Positions 9,003-17,548 of a DNA stretch of 64,000 bases are shown in pieces. The notes under the pieces are model-generated. The model searched no databases. It was not told the DNA's origin and worked only from the letters and a program-made list of their open reading frames with translations. The translations under genes and the position numbers were made by a program. The number at the start of each line of letters is the position of its first letter. Within the stretch, counting starts at the first letter, position 1. The stretch spans positions 1 through 64,000 of the forward strand of contig JAKSIL010000003.1 of NCBI GenBank assembly GCA_024398815.1. Direction: 5' to 3'. This stretch comes from Fibrobacter sp. Its GTDB lineage: Bacteria > Fibrobacterota > Fibrobacteria > Fibrobacterales > Fibrobacteraceae.

Positions 9003-10022
9003 TCAATTTTCGCCATTTAGGCGATTTAGGACTTCCTCGATTTTTTTCTGGGCTTTGAAGAAGGCTTCCGTGCAAATGGGGTCGAAATGCGTGCCGGATT
9101 CCTCGCGGATGATGGCGTACGCCTTTTCGAGCGGCATTCCCGGCTTGTACACCCTTTTGGAGACGAGGGCGTCGAAAACATCGGCGATGGCCATGATTCG
9201 GGCGCACAGGGGAATGTTGTTCCCTTGGATGTGGTCGGGGTAGCCCTTGCCGTCGAACCGCTCGTGGTGTGCTCCGGCCATGTCGATGGCTATGTCCAGG
9301 AACGAGGAGTGCTCCGTTGCGGCTACGGCGTCGCTAAGCAGTTTCCGGCCCGTGGCGGCGTGACTTTTCATGATTTCGAATTCTTCGTCGGTAAGCTTGC
9401 CTGGCTTGTTGAGGATGACGTCGGGGATGTTGATTTTGCCTACGTCGTGAAGCGGAGCGGCCGTATAAAGGTCTCGGATGAATTTCAAGTCTATCGTTTC
9501 GGGGAATTGGCGGTCTTCGTACAGTTGCTGTGCGATAATCTTTACGTACTCCGCGGTTCTCTTGATGTGACCGCCAGTGTTGCCGTCGCGGCTTTCAACG
9601 AGTTCCGCGATGGTCATGATGGTGCCCATCTGGTTCTTGATGAGACGTTCCTGCAGTTCTATGGTTTTCGTGATGTCATCGAGGATGAGGATGATGCCGA
9701 CTTTGTTGCCGTCGTCATCTTGCATGTACGATGTCGTGAGGTAAAGCTTCTTGGTGACGCTTCCGGTAAAGTAACTGGTGATGGTCTTGCGCGATTCGCC
9801 GCTGTGGTAGATGGCGTTGAGGACGCACTGGTTGAACCCGTCGTTTTCTTCGAACTCGAAAAAGCACTTCGCAAATTTTTTTCCCAGGAGCTCGTCTTTT
9901 TTCTTGTCGAGGATGCCGAGGGCTGAATCGTTTATGAGCGTGATGACGCCGTCCATTCCGATAGCGACTACGCCGTCGCTCATGTCGCGAATGATGTTCC
10001 TTGATATGAGTTCGTTGTTCAT
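9003..10022 (-). CDS. PAS-HD-GYP domain phosphodiesterase
   Basis: A 339-residue cytoplasmic protein. The PAS domain spans residues about 8-120 (DGVVAIGMDGVITLINDSA). An HD-GYP domain follows at about 135-330 with complete signature motifs: HDVGKINIPD, HHERFDGKGYP and RIMAIADVFDALVS. HD-GYP enzymes hydrolyse cyclic di-GMP or related cyclic dinucleotides. There is no receiver domain, so the PAS domain is the likely input. It is the first gene of a minus-strand operon whose next gene encodes an ECF sigma factor with essentially no gap, linking second-messenger turnover to that regulon. Confidence 0.9.
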   Translation of the reverse strand: MNNELISRNIIRDMSDGVVAIGMDGVITLINDSALGILDKKKDELLGKKFAKCFFEFEENDGFNQCVLNAIYHSGESRKTITSYFTGSVTKKLYLTTSYMQDDDGNKVGIILILDDITKTIELQERLIKNQMGTIMTIAELVESRDGNTGGHIKRTAEYVKIIAQQLYEDRQFPETIDLKFIRDLYTAAPLHDVGKINIPDVILNKPGKLTDEEFEIMKSHAATGRKLLSDAVAATEHSSFLDIAIDMAGAHHERFDGKGYPDHIQGNNIPLCARIMAIADVFDALVSKRVYKPGMPLEKAYAIIREESGTHFDPICTEAFFKAQKKIEEVLNRLNGEN

Positions 10023-10205
10023 TTAGTGCGTCCCGTTGTCTTAGAGGTGCCTGGAAAAACAATTTATAAAAAGAAACACAAAGTGGAATAAACGGGGCGA
10101 TGAAAAAATTTGGGACGAAAAGTCGCGGAGGTGTGTCTATGGCCTTTGAAAGTGTGCTGAACGTCACAAAAACCGCTTGTTTCGCGGGAAAAAGCCATTT
10201 ACGTG

Positions 10206-10271
10206 TGGACAAAAAGTCAATGGAAATTGTTAAATTGCCTAAACAATTTTGGTGGGGAATAAGTAATTTAT
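10206..10271 (+). promoter_or_regulatory. Regulon operator a and TAnnTT box
   Basis: Palindrome TGGAC-AAAAA-GTCAA at 10206-10220, then TGGAA. The TAATTTAT box starts at 10264, offset 58. It lies upstream of the left TIGR02147 gene, whose ATG is only 13 bases past the box start, so this regulator is probably controlled by the same factor and nearly leaderless. Confidence 0.75.
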
Positions 10272-10276
10272 TAACG

Positions 10277-11140
10277 ATGGTTACTTTTTCTGACATAGCG
10301 GATTACCGCGATTTCCTGAAGGACTTCTACGAACGGCGTAAAGCCGAGATGCCCTTCTACAGCTATCGCATGATGGGCGATAAGCTGGGGCTGGATTCCA
10401 GCTACCTGTACAGGGTGCTTCAAAAGAAGCAGCACCTGCCCGCCCATGCACTGCCGGCTGCCAAAGAAATCTTGGCCCTCTCCGGGAGACAGGCCGAGTA
10501 TTTTGACTTATTGTTCTCTGCAGCCATAAGCAAGGACAAGAACAAGCAAGAAGAGCTGATGGCGAAGGCCCTCTCCCTTCGTGACGTCGAACGTCACAGT
10601 TTGCAGGCTGCCGAGCTCAAGTTGCTCGAGAACTGGTGGATTCCTGCCGTGCGCGCCTACCTTGACTTGAATGGTGGCGTTGTCAATATCAAGCAGATTG
10701 CTAAAGACATTTGTCCCCCGATTACCGAAGAACAGGCTACGGAGGCCATAGAAATATTGAAAGAGGTGGGGCTTGTGAAGAAACTCGCCTCGGGCAAGCT
10801 CGCCCTGACCGAAGCCCATTTGACTGTCGGCGGCCCCGAAAAGGCCAAGGCGGTCCGTAACTTCCAGCGTCAGGTGTTGGGGCTCGCTAGCGATGCCCTC
10901 GAAAATGTTCCCGTAAACGAAAGGAACATCTCAACTCTCACTTTGTCGGTAGACCCGTCTTGTTTCGAAGATTTGGGCGATATGTTGCGAGAATTTCGTC
11001 GTTTGGTGCAAAAACGTGTTGATGAATCCAAAAATCCGGACCGCGTTATGCAGCTTTCTATGGCTTTTTATCCGGTTGCCCGTAAAAATGGTGGCTCGGA
11101 AAATACTATTATGGGGGAAGGCGTAGGAGCTAAAAAATGA
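10277..11140 (+). CDS. TIGR02147-family putative transcriptional regulator (left copy)
   Basis: A 287-residue protein of the Fibrobacter-expanded TIGR02147 family (DUF4423 region). The N-terminus, residues about 5-60 (DYRDFLKDFYERR then MMGDKLGLDSSYLYRVLQ), looks like a helix-turn-helix of XRE type. The rest is mostly helical, with a winged-helix-like segment near 130-180 and the family-typical ending RVDESKNPDRVMQLSMAFYPV. The start is set by family alignment; a longer open frame to 10100 has no homology and overlaps the operator. The last codons overlap the lipoprotein start (ATGATG at 11137). An operator of the hemicellulase regulon lies directly upstream. A regulatory role is inferred; no target is proven. 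Confidence 0.75.
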   Translation: MVTFSDIADYRDFLKDFYERRKAEMPFYSYRMMGDKLGLDSSYLYRVLQKKQHLPAHALPAAKEILALSGRQAEYFDLLFSAAISKDKNKQEELMAKALSLRDVERHSLQAAELKLLENWWIPAVRAYLDLNGGVVNIKQIAKDICPPITEEQATEAIEILKEVGLVKKLASGKLALTEAHLTVGGPEKAKAVRNFQRQVLGLASDALENVPVNERNISTLTLSVDPSCFEDLGDMLREFRRLVQKRVDESKNPDRVMQLSMAFYPVARKNGGSENTIMGEGVGAKK

Positions 11141-12384
11141 TGAATAGGGTGTGGATAGCAGGCTTGGCAGTATTGGGTGGAATCTTTACTGCGTGTTCCG
11201 ACAGCAAGGATGTTGCCGGATCGTCGATGGAAACGGAGAATTCCATCGCGGTTAACGTGCAGTTGGCTGACGGTTCCCCTGCCGCCCGAATGAAAGTCCT
11301 TGTTCGTCCTCAAGCGTTCCTCTCTGGCGTCGATTCCGCCATGGATGGCGAGTTCAATTATGTGACCGACGACGACGGCACCCTTGAACTGAATCTTAAT
11401 AGCGGTGATTATGTCATCGAAGCTCGCGGATCCGAAGCGAAGGCCGCGACAAAACTTTCGTACGACGAACTTGACACGAACGAAGTCGTAATTTCCCTTG
11501 ATTTGAAGAAGCCTGGTTCCGTTTCTGGACAGGTCGCACTGCCGGATGGGGTCAAGTCCGTCTCGGTGGGCATCCTCGGACTGGACTACATGGTCGAAAC
11601 CGATTCCTTCGGCAATTTCGAATTCGAATCGCTCCCTGCGGGTGATTTCGACGTGGTGGCCTTTATTTACAGTGACAGCTCCTTTACCAATGAATTCGGC
11701 CTTGAAGAGCACATGGAACGCATGATGACATTCGGTCGCGCTTCTGCCGAAATCAAGTCGGGCAAGGAAGACAATGTCAAGCTTGGCGATTCCAGCGTTT
11801 TCCCCGAACCTGAGGTGCCGGATACCGCAAAGTCGTTCATGTTTGAAGACTTCGAAAATGGCGCTGACGATTGGTATGTGCTGCATAGCGAATATGGCTC
11901 GGGCGAGATTACCACTGAAAAGGCCGGCAAGGGGCGTAGCGGCAAGGCTGCCCACTTCGTTTGTCAGAACGATTCCATGTTCGGCTGGACTCTCATGGGA
12001 CGCTACCTGGGTGACTCCATCGACATGAGCGCCTTGGATTCCGTTGTATTCTGGGCCCGTGCGGCATTCCAGGAAGATACGACCAAGCGTACGTTCATTT
12101 CGTTCTCGTTCGACGTGAATGTCGACAGTACTTCGGCTGGCGAAAGCGGCAAGTCCTGGAAACACATGGATGTCGATACCAGCTGGACTCGTTACGTTGT
12201 TCGTGTTGATTCCATGGAAGCCGTTGACAGCAACCATACTGGCGGAAACTTGGGTTGGTACGCTGTGCGCAAGACCATCACCAATATTTCTATATTTGGT
12301 GGTACTGGTGGCGAGTTCTGGGTTGATGACATTGAATTCTTCGGTATGAAAAAGTTTAAGATAAAGGAAGAAGACGAAGAATAA
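11137..12384 (+). CDS. Lipoprotein with carboxypeptidase-regulatory-like and CBM-like domains (left copy)
   Basis: A 415-residue predicted lipoprotein (lipobox IFTAC, Cys near residue 20). Residues about 30-125 contain a beta domain with a YVTDDDGTLELNL segment. About 128-185 is a CarboxypepD_reg-like fold (GSVSGQVALPDG then SFGNFEFESLPAGDFDVV). About 230-400 is a jelly-roll domain resembling CBM11/CIA30 types (FEDFENGADDWYVL ending FWVDDIEFFG). The tail is charged. The gene is translationally coupled to the TIGR02147 gene. The same two-gene arrangement and domain order recurs at 56.3-58.4 kb. A sugar-sensing surface protein feeding its partner is a reasonable guess, not shown. Confidence 0.8.
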   Translation: MMNRVWIAGLAVLGGIFTACSDSKDVAGSSMETENSIAVNVQLADGSPAARMKVLVRPQAFLSGVDSAMDGEFNYVTDDDGTLELNLNSGDYVIEARGSEAKAATKLSYDELDTNEVVISLDLKKPGSVSGQVALPDGVKSVSVGILGLDYMVETDSFGNFEFESLPAGDFDVVAFIYSDSSFTNEFGLEEHMERMMTFGRASAEIKSGKEDNVKLGDSSVFPEPEVPDTAKSFMFEDFENGADDWYVLHSEYGSGEITTEKAGKGRSGKAAHFVCQNDSMFGWTLMGRYLGDSIDMSALDSVVFWARAAFQEDTTKRTFISFSFDVNVDSTSAGESGKSWKHMDVDTSWTRYVVRVDSMEAVDSNHTGGNLGWYAVRKTITNISIFGGTGGEFWVDDIEFFGMKKFKIKEEDEE

Positions 12385-12394
12385 GCTGTTCATA

Positions 12395-12461
12395 TAGACA
12401 TTTTGTCAATGGGAAAAAACTGCCTTGGGCAGTTTTTTTTTCTTTTATGGCAATAATTTTA
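12395..12461 (+). promoter_or_regulatory. Regulon operator b and TAnnTT box
   Basis: TAGAC-ATTTT-GTCAA at 12395-12409, then TGGGA. TAATTTTATA box at 12454 (offset 59), 45 bases before the GH43 start. The terminator of the upstream lipoprotein gene sits between palindrome and box. Confidence 0.75.
12417..12442 (+). terminator. Terminator of the left TIGR02147-lipoprotein operon
   Basis: AAACTGCC/GGCAGTTT 8-bp stem followed by a run of T. Confidence 0.9.
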
Positions 12462-12498
12462 TACTGGGGTATTTCCAATCCCACTATAAGGAGTTGTT

Positions 12499-14745
12499 AT
12501 GAATGTTTGGAAACGTGTGGTCGGGTCCGCGCTTGCTGCGGGTCTCGTGACTTTCGGCCTTGCCGATAATCCTATTTCTGCTTACCATTACCTGGCGGAC
12601 CCTTCTGCCGCCGCTGATGACAGTACCTTCTACATTTTGACAGATGTAGACGATTACAACAATCAGACCAACTGGAATTACGACATTATCGGTCTTTATG
12701 CTTTTTCGTCTAACGACATGAAGAACTGGACCGATCACGGCATGATTTTCAGGTCCAAGCGCGAATTCGGGAATTACCCGAACAATACGTGGGCTTCGGG
12801 CATTGCTGTCCATAACGGCAGAATCTTTATTGTGTACCCCGATGGTGCTAGCGGTGTGGGCATGATTACTGCTCCTGCGATTGATGGCCCCTATACCGAC
12901 CCCATCATGGAAACCCATGGCAAGAATAGAATCGCCGGTGGCGGCAGTTTCCTTGGCGACTGCGACGGCATTGCGCACTGCTTTGACCCGGGCATATTCT
13001 TTGATGACGATGGTTCGGGCTATGTGATTTTTGGCGGTGGCGAAAGCGGACAGCGTCCGTACGGCAACAACTTCGACATCATCAAGTTTAGCGAAGATAA
13101 TGGCAAGGTGACTTTGGATAGAAATTCCCTGACTAGGGTTCAGTTGCCAAACTCCTTCGAGGCGCCTTACCTGCACAAGAAGGGGAGTACCTATTATTTG
13201 AGTTTCAACAACCGCAGTCAGGTGATTGACTACGGCATGTCGAATAACATCATGGGCCCGTACAATTATGTGGGTTCCGTTATTCCTGGCATTGGTTCTG
13301 TCCCCGATGCCCATGGCGAAGGCGGTAATAACCACCAGGGCTTCGCTGAATTCCAGGGCAAGTGGTATGCCGTGTACCACGACCGTCGCCTGGTGACTTC
13401 GGACAACCATCCGGCTGCGACGACTCAGGCGGGTGTTCGTTCCGAGAACCCGAACTACGAAAACCACAGAAGCGTGAGTATCGATGAACTCACCTGGAGC
13501 GGCGACAAGATGAACAAGCTGGAATTTACGCGCGAAGGACCTAAGCAGCTTAGAAACTTCGATCCGTACAAGACGTACAAGGCGACCACGAGCTCAAAGC
13601 AAATGAATATCCGCAGCCGTACCGACTGGACCAAGGGACAGGCTGTGAAGCATGTGCTGTTGCCACTTACGAGCAGAAGTGAATCCTGGATTCGCGTGAG
13701 CGGCGTGGACTTTGGCAAGGGCGCCGAAAACTTGCGCATCAAGGCGGCGAACGTGGGCGACGGCAACAAGGTCGAAATCCACACGGGGAGCGCTACTGGT
13801 CCGTTGGCCGGTTCCTGCGAAATTGCAAAGACTAGCAACAATATGACGTTCTCGGATAACGATTGCGCAATGACAGGCCTTACGGGTGTCATCGACCAGC
13901 TCTTCTTCGTGTTCAAGGGCAGCAAGGATTCCACCATGGGCCTTTTGGAATGGGAATTCCAGGGCACCAAGCGTGAACCTGAACCGCAGACTCCTTTCGG
14001 CGGCAAGGCCTGGGCTGTTCCTGGAAAGATCGAGGTTGAAAACTTCGACGAGCCGGGATATGGCGCTGGTAACGATTCCTTCTCCGATAGCGATGATGTG
14101 AACAACGGTGACAGCGACTACCGCAAGGGTACCGGTGTTGACCTGTACGCAAAGGCAAGTGGCGTGGCCGTGGGTTACAGCCAGGCCGGCGAATGGCTGG
14201 AATATACTATCAACGTGGCTGAAGACGGCGATTACACTTTGTTTACGAACATTGCTTCTGAAGGTGGTTCTGCCATAAGCTTTATGCTTGACGGAAAGGA
14301 CTTGACGGGTGAAATCGAAGTGCCTGCTACGGGTAGCTACGACGACTTCCAGAATGTGAAGGCGAATGTTGCCTTGACTGCTGGTGAACATATTCTGCGC
14401 TTCACTGCTGTCAAGGACTGGTTCGATGTTGATTACTTTGTCTTTGTGAAGGGCAAGGATGCCGCCGAATCGGAAATTGCGAATGCTAGTGCCAATGGCG
14501 GCGCGACGGCTGGCGAATCCTCGGAAGGCTCCGAATCGACTTCTGCGATTGTAGCCCCTGTCAAGCTGAGTTCCTCTTATACCGAGTATCGCGTGTTCAA
14601 CTTGAGTGGTGAATTTGTGGGTACTGTCGATCTCAAGGGAACGACCGCGGCCAAGGCTCTTAATGACAAGGGTTTCGCCAAGGGATTGTACTTGCTCAAG
14701 AGCGCAAACGGTCGCAAGTCCTTCATGGCGTCCTCTGCGAAGTAG
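12499..14745 (+). CDS. GH43 hemicellulase with two CBM6 modules and FPm-1
   Basis: A 748-residue secreted enzyme, probably an arabinofuranosidase or xylosidase acting on xylan side chains. Signal peptide 1-22. GH43 five-bladed propeller about 24-330 with the three expected carboxylates: Asp in YHYLADPS, Asp in CFDPGIFFDDDG and Glu in FEAPYLH. First CBM6-like module about 355-490, second about 505-652 (GEWLEYTINV and WFDVDYFVF strands), FPm-1 about 690-748. Ribosome site AAGGAG lies 7 bases upstream. It is a tandem paralogue of the next gene. GH43 substrate cannot be fixed from motifs alone. Regulated by operator b. Confidence 0.9.
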   Translation: MNVWKRVVGSALAAGLVTFGLADNPISAYHYLADPSAAADDSTFYILTDVDDYNNQTNWNYDIIGLYAFSSNDMKNWTDHGMIFRSKREFGNYPNNTWASGIAVHNGRIFIVYPDGASGVGMITAPAIDGPYTDPIMETHGKNRIAGGGSFLGDCDGIAHCFDPGIFFDDDGSGYVIFGGGESGQRPYGNNFDIIKFSEDNGKVTLDRNSLTRVQLPNSFEAPYLHKKGSTYYLSFNNRSQVIDYGMSNNIMGPYNYVGSVIPGIGSVPDAHGEGGNNHQGFAEFQGKWYAVYHDRRLVTSDNHPAATTQAGVRSENPNYENHRSVSIDELTWSGDKMNKLEFTREGPKQLRNFDPYKTYKATTSSKQMNIRSRTDWTKGQAVKHVLLPLTSRSESWIRVSGVDFGKGAENLRIKAANVGDGNKVEIHTGSATGPLAGSCEIAKTSNNMTFSDNDCAMTGLTGVIDQLFFVFKGSKDSTMGLLEWEFQGTKREPEPQTPFGGKAWAVPGKIEVENFDEPGYGAGNDSFSDSDDVNNGDSDYRKGTGVDLYAKASGVAVGYSQAGEWLEYTINVAEDGDYTLFTNIASEGGSAISFMLDGKDLTGEIEVPATGSYDDFQNVKANVALTAGEHILRFTAVKDWFDVDYFVFVKGKDAAESEIANASANGGATAGESSEGSESTSAIVAPVKLSSSYTEYRVFNLSGEFVGTVDLKGTTAAKALNDKGFAKGLYLLKSANGRKSFMASSAK

Positions 14746-14755
14746 CGGAAAACCG

Positions 14756-14821
14756 TGGACAAAAAGTCAACGAAACATTTTTGCGAAATTGGCTTTTTGC
14801 CCTGCGACTTAGGTAGTTTTA
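14756..14821 (+). promoter_or_regulatory. Regulon operator c and TAnnTT box
   Basis: TGGAC-AAAAA-GTCAA at 14756-14770, box TAGTTTTATA at 14814 (offset 58). No protein gene follows before the terminator at 14910-14942. Confidence 0.75.
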
Positions 14822-14825
14822 TAAG

Positions 14826-14942
14826 TGGAAATTGAGGCTAGCGATAGCCTAAAAGAGCTCCCTAAACACCACACATCCAAACCGGCGCCTTTTTCGGCGT
14901 CATTAGCATCCCGAGGCACTCCGCTTCGGGTTGCTTTTTTTT
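14826..14942 (+). ncRNA. Candidate small RNA under operator c
   Basis: The predicted start is about 12 bases past the box of operator c. The segment holds a 6-bp hairpin with a GCGA tetraloop (14835-14850) and a conserved block AGCTCCCTAAACACCACAC then ATCCAA (14856-14880). It ends in an 8-bp terminator stem with a T run. Nearly the same block precedes the terminator of the CE1 esterase gene at 28093-28118. It could instead be only the 3' untranslated region of the upstream GH43 mRNA. Confidence 0.4.
14910..14942 (+). terminator. Terminator before the second GH43 gene
   Basis: CCCGAGGC/GCTTCGGG 8-bp stem, ACTCC loop, T-rich tail. Confidence 0.9.
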
Positions 14943-14990
14943 AGTAAAAAATCGCCATTTCCCCCTAAAAAGAGGCTTTTTTGTCTATCA

Positions 14991-15055
14991 TGGACAAAAC
15001 ATCAATGGAAATTCATGGCTAAAATGAAAAAAATTACTTGGTGGTGGTAAATTAT
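14991..15055 (+). promoter_or_regulatory. Regulon operator d and TAnnTT box
   Basis: TGGAC-AAAAC-ATCAA at 14991-15005, then TGGAA. TAAATTATAG box at 15048 (offset 57), 56 bases before the GH43 start. Confidence 0.7.
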
Positions 15056-15103
15056 AGTCAGGAAAATCCGCAATTTTGCGGTTTTTAGAAAAGGGTGTGT
15101 TTT

Positions 15104-17314
15104 ATGAAAGTCAGTTTTATGGGAAAACTAGGTGCCGCGACTGTTTGCGGACTGGCCGCATTTGCTTTGGCGGACAACCCCATTTCAACATATCATTACC
15201 TTGCGGACCCGGGTGCCGCAGCCGATGATGAGTATTTTTACCTGATTACGGACTCCGACGACCCTGCTGCGGCCAACGCGAGCGATTACAACATCAAGGC
15301 CCTTTATGGTTTCCGTTCCAGGGATATGCAGAACTGGACTGACTTCGGCATCATTTACGATGCTCGCAAGGTCGATGGCATTGACGCTATCTGGGCATCC
15401 GGTATCGCCAAGAACCCGAATGACGGCAGACTCTATATCGTGTTCCCCGATGGCGGTGGCGGCGGTATCGGCCTCATTGGCGCCGATAGCATGGCTGGCC
15501 CTTGGACGAACCCTGTTTCGGGTAACAAGAAACTTATTAACAACTGGGGTGGCGGTATTTCGGATTGCGATAATATCGGCTGGTGCTTTGACCCGGCAAT
15601 CTTCTTCGATGACGATGGCCAGGGCTACTTCACGTTTGGCGGCGGTTCCAGCGACCAGCGCCCGGCGAACGACAACAACAACGATATTTTCAATATCTAC
15701 AAGCTCAATAAAGATATGGCTGGCTTCGATGTGAATTCCAAGACGCATTTGAAGATTGGTGGCCCCAAGGCGATGGAAGCTTCGTATATCCACAAGTACA
15801 ACAAAAAATATTACTTGTCTTACAGTACCGCTGACTTGCACATCGCTTATGGTATGTCGGACAGTCCGATGGGCCCTTATACATACAAGGGAATCTTCAT
15901 GGACAACCCGAATATTAGTGGCCAGAACATCAACGCCAACAACAACAACCACCATGGCATTGCCGAATTCAAGGGCCACTGGTATGTAGCTTACCATGAC
16001 CGCCGTATCGCTAATGGTTATGAAGGCTTGGAAAAAATTCCTTCCGAAGATGGCGGCGCGAATCCGAATCCCGCCTATCACCGTAGCGTGAGCATTGACG
16101 AATTTACCTACGCCGACGATGGCTCCATGAACAAATTGACGTTCACGAAGACTGGCCCGAAGCAGATTGAAAACTTCGATCCGTACGATTGGTATCCGGC
16201 CCTTACGAGTTCCAAGCAGAAGGGCGTCCGCAGCCGTACGAACTTTACGCCGGGCAAGGTTTCCGAACATCTTTTGCTTCCGCTTTCTACGAAGGAATCG
16301 TGGATTCGCGTGAGCGGCGTCGATTTTGGCACTGCGGCGACGGGCTTTACTGTTGAAGCGGCAAGCACGGCTTCCGACGACAAGATTGAAATCCATACGG
16401 GTTCTGCAACGGGAACTTTGGCTGGTACTTGCACTCTCAAGAACACCGGTTCGAAGTCCTCCTTTGAACAGAACGCCTGCGAAGTCGAAGGTCTCAAGGG
16501 CATCGTAGATTACCTGTTCCTCGTGTTCAAGGGAAGCAAGGATTCCACCATGGCTATCAAGGCTTGGGGCTTCGAAGGAAGCGGTACGACGCCTCCGACG
16601 CCGCATTCTGCCTACGAAGGCAAGGTCGTCACTCTCCCTGCTAAGATTGAAGCCGAAAACTTCGACGTTCCGGGTACTGGCCGTGGCAGCGATGTCGATT
16701 CCTATAACGATGCCGATGCCGAAAACCAGGGCGATGCCGAATTCCGCACCGATGAGGGCGTGGATGTCGTCCTCGGCGGTACAGGCAAGGCGATTGGCTA
16801 CACTGCAGAAGGCGAATGGCTTCTTTACACGGTGAATGTCCCTGCCGACGGTGATTATGCTATCAAGGCCAGCGCTTCTACGGGTGCTGAATCTGCCGGC
16901 TTCAAGTTCCAGGTCGATGGCAAGGATGTCGGTACCGAGATTACGGTTCCGCAGACTGGCGAAGACTGGAGCGTGTACGAGGAATTCGATGGCGGCAAGG
17001 CGACGCTCACCGCTGGCGAACATGTCATCAAGCTCATCATCACAGGTACGAACGTGAATGTGGATTGGTTCAGCTTCGGCGATGTTTCCGCTGCGGTTGT
17101 CGATCCGTCCACTACGATTCTCTCCACCAATGTGCAGCTCTTCGGCTCTGCCAAGATTTTCCAGGTGTTTGACCTGCGCGGTAAGCTCATGGGCACCGTC
17201 GATCTCAAGAACATGTCTGCAACCGAAGCTCTCAAGGCGCAGGCCTTCGGCAAGGGTGTTTACATGCTCAAGAGTGTAAACGGCGGCAAGAGTTTCATGG
17301 CTCCCGTGAAGTAG
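15104..17314 (+). CDS. GH43 hemicellulase with two CBM6 modules and FPm-1 (tandem paralogue)
   Basis: A 736-residue secreted enzyme with the same architecture as the preceding gene: signal peptide 1-24, GH43 about 26-330, CBM6-like about 352-490, CBM6 about 505-650, FPm-1 about 672-736. Propeller carboxylates are in YHYLADPG, WCFDPAIFFDDDG and MEASYIHK. The ATG at 15104 has a GGGTG site upstream; the GTG at 15095 is less likely. The N-terminal motif NPISxYHYLADPxAAADD is shared with the neighbour, so the pair arose by duplication. Probable role is removal of arabinosyl or xylosyl residues from xylan. Confidence 0.9.
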   Translation: MKVSFMGKLGAATVCGLAAFALADNPISTYHYLADPGAAADDEYFYLITDSDDPAAANASDYNIKALYGFRSRDMQNWTDFGIIYDARKVDGIDAIWASGIAKNPNDGRLYIVFPDGGGGGIGLIGADSMAGPWTNPVSGNKKLINNWGGGISDCDNIGWCFDPAIFFDDDGQGYFTFGGGSSDQRPANDNNNDIFNIYKLNKDMAGFDVNSKTHLKIGGPKAMEASYIHKYNKKYYLSYSTADLHIAYGMSDSPMGPYTYKGIFMDNPNISGQNINANNNNHHGIAEFKGHWYVAYHDRRIANGYEGLEKIPSEDGGANPNPAYHRSVSIDEFTYADDGSMNKLTFTKTGPKQIENFDPYDWYPALTSSKQKGVRSRTNFTPGKVSEHLLLPLSTKESWIRVSGVDFGTAATGFTVEAASTASDDKIEIHTGSATGTLAGTCTLKNTGSKSSFEQNACEVEGLKGIVDYLFLVFKGSKDSTMAIKAWGFEGSGTTPPTPHSAYEGKVVTLPAKIEAENFDVPGTGRGSDVDSYNDADAENQGDAEFRTDEGVDVVLGGTGKAIGYTAEGEWLLYTVNVPADGDYAIKASASTGAESAGFKFQVDGKDVGTEITVPQTGEDWSVYEEFDGGKATLTAGEHVIKLIITGTNVNVDWFSFGDVSAAVVDPSTTILSTNVQLFGSAKIFQVFDLRGKLMGTVDLKNMSATEALKAQAFGKGVYMLKSVNGGKSFMAPVK

Positions 17315-17338
17315 AATCTCGAGAATTTGCACAACTAG

Positions 17339-17375
17339 AACGCCTTGGACTTTGCGGTCCGGGGCGTTTTTTTTT
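17339..17375 (+). terminator. Terminator after the second GH43 gene
   Basis: Imperfect GC-rich stem ACGCC-TTGGAC with GGTCC-GGGGCGT, then a long T run. Confidence 0.8.
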
Positions 17376-17433
17376 GCGTGTTTTTCGCTTTTTTGGCGGA
17401 TTTTTGAGAATTTCGCATGGAATTTGCTTTTTT

Positions 17434-17499
17434 TTGACAAAGTGTCAAAGGTTTAATTTCGGGTATTGGCGAAAAAGCCCTTTTTTGCAGGTAATTTTG
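17434..17499 (+). promoter_or_regulatory. Regulon operator e and TAnnTT box
   Basis: Perfect palindrome TTGAC-AAAGT-GTCAA at 17434-17448. TAATTTTGTA box at 17492 (offset 58), 57 bases before the GH30 start. Confidence 0.8.
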
Positions 17500-17548
17500 T
17501 AATCGAAGCGCTCGATGTTGTGCACTTCGTTGTAAAAAGGGTGGAAAT

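Larger units (their letters stand above)
14746..15103. other. Intergenic region with two operators and a candidate small RNA
   Basis: Contains operator c (14756), a candidate RNA with terminator (14826-14942) and operator d (14991) for the next GH43 gene. There is no ATG-initiated reading frame in the RNA segment. A GTG frame at 14826 exists by chance and lacks a ribosome site. Confidence 0.6.

Noticed and set aside
14826..14945. GTG-initiated frame of about 39 codons after operator c
   Set aside because: No ribosome site, and the frame runs through the terminator hairpin; better explained as chance within a non-coding RNA or 3' region.
15185..17440. 751-codon minus-strand open frame
   Set aside because: Shadow of the GH43 gene. 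Long antisense frames occur opposite most genes here because of strong codon bias; the same applies to 17453-19597, 21632-23401 and 50036-51958.
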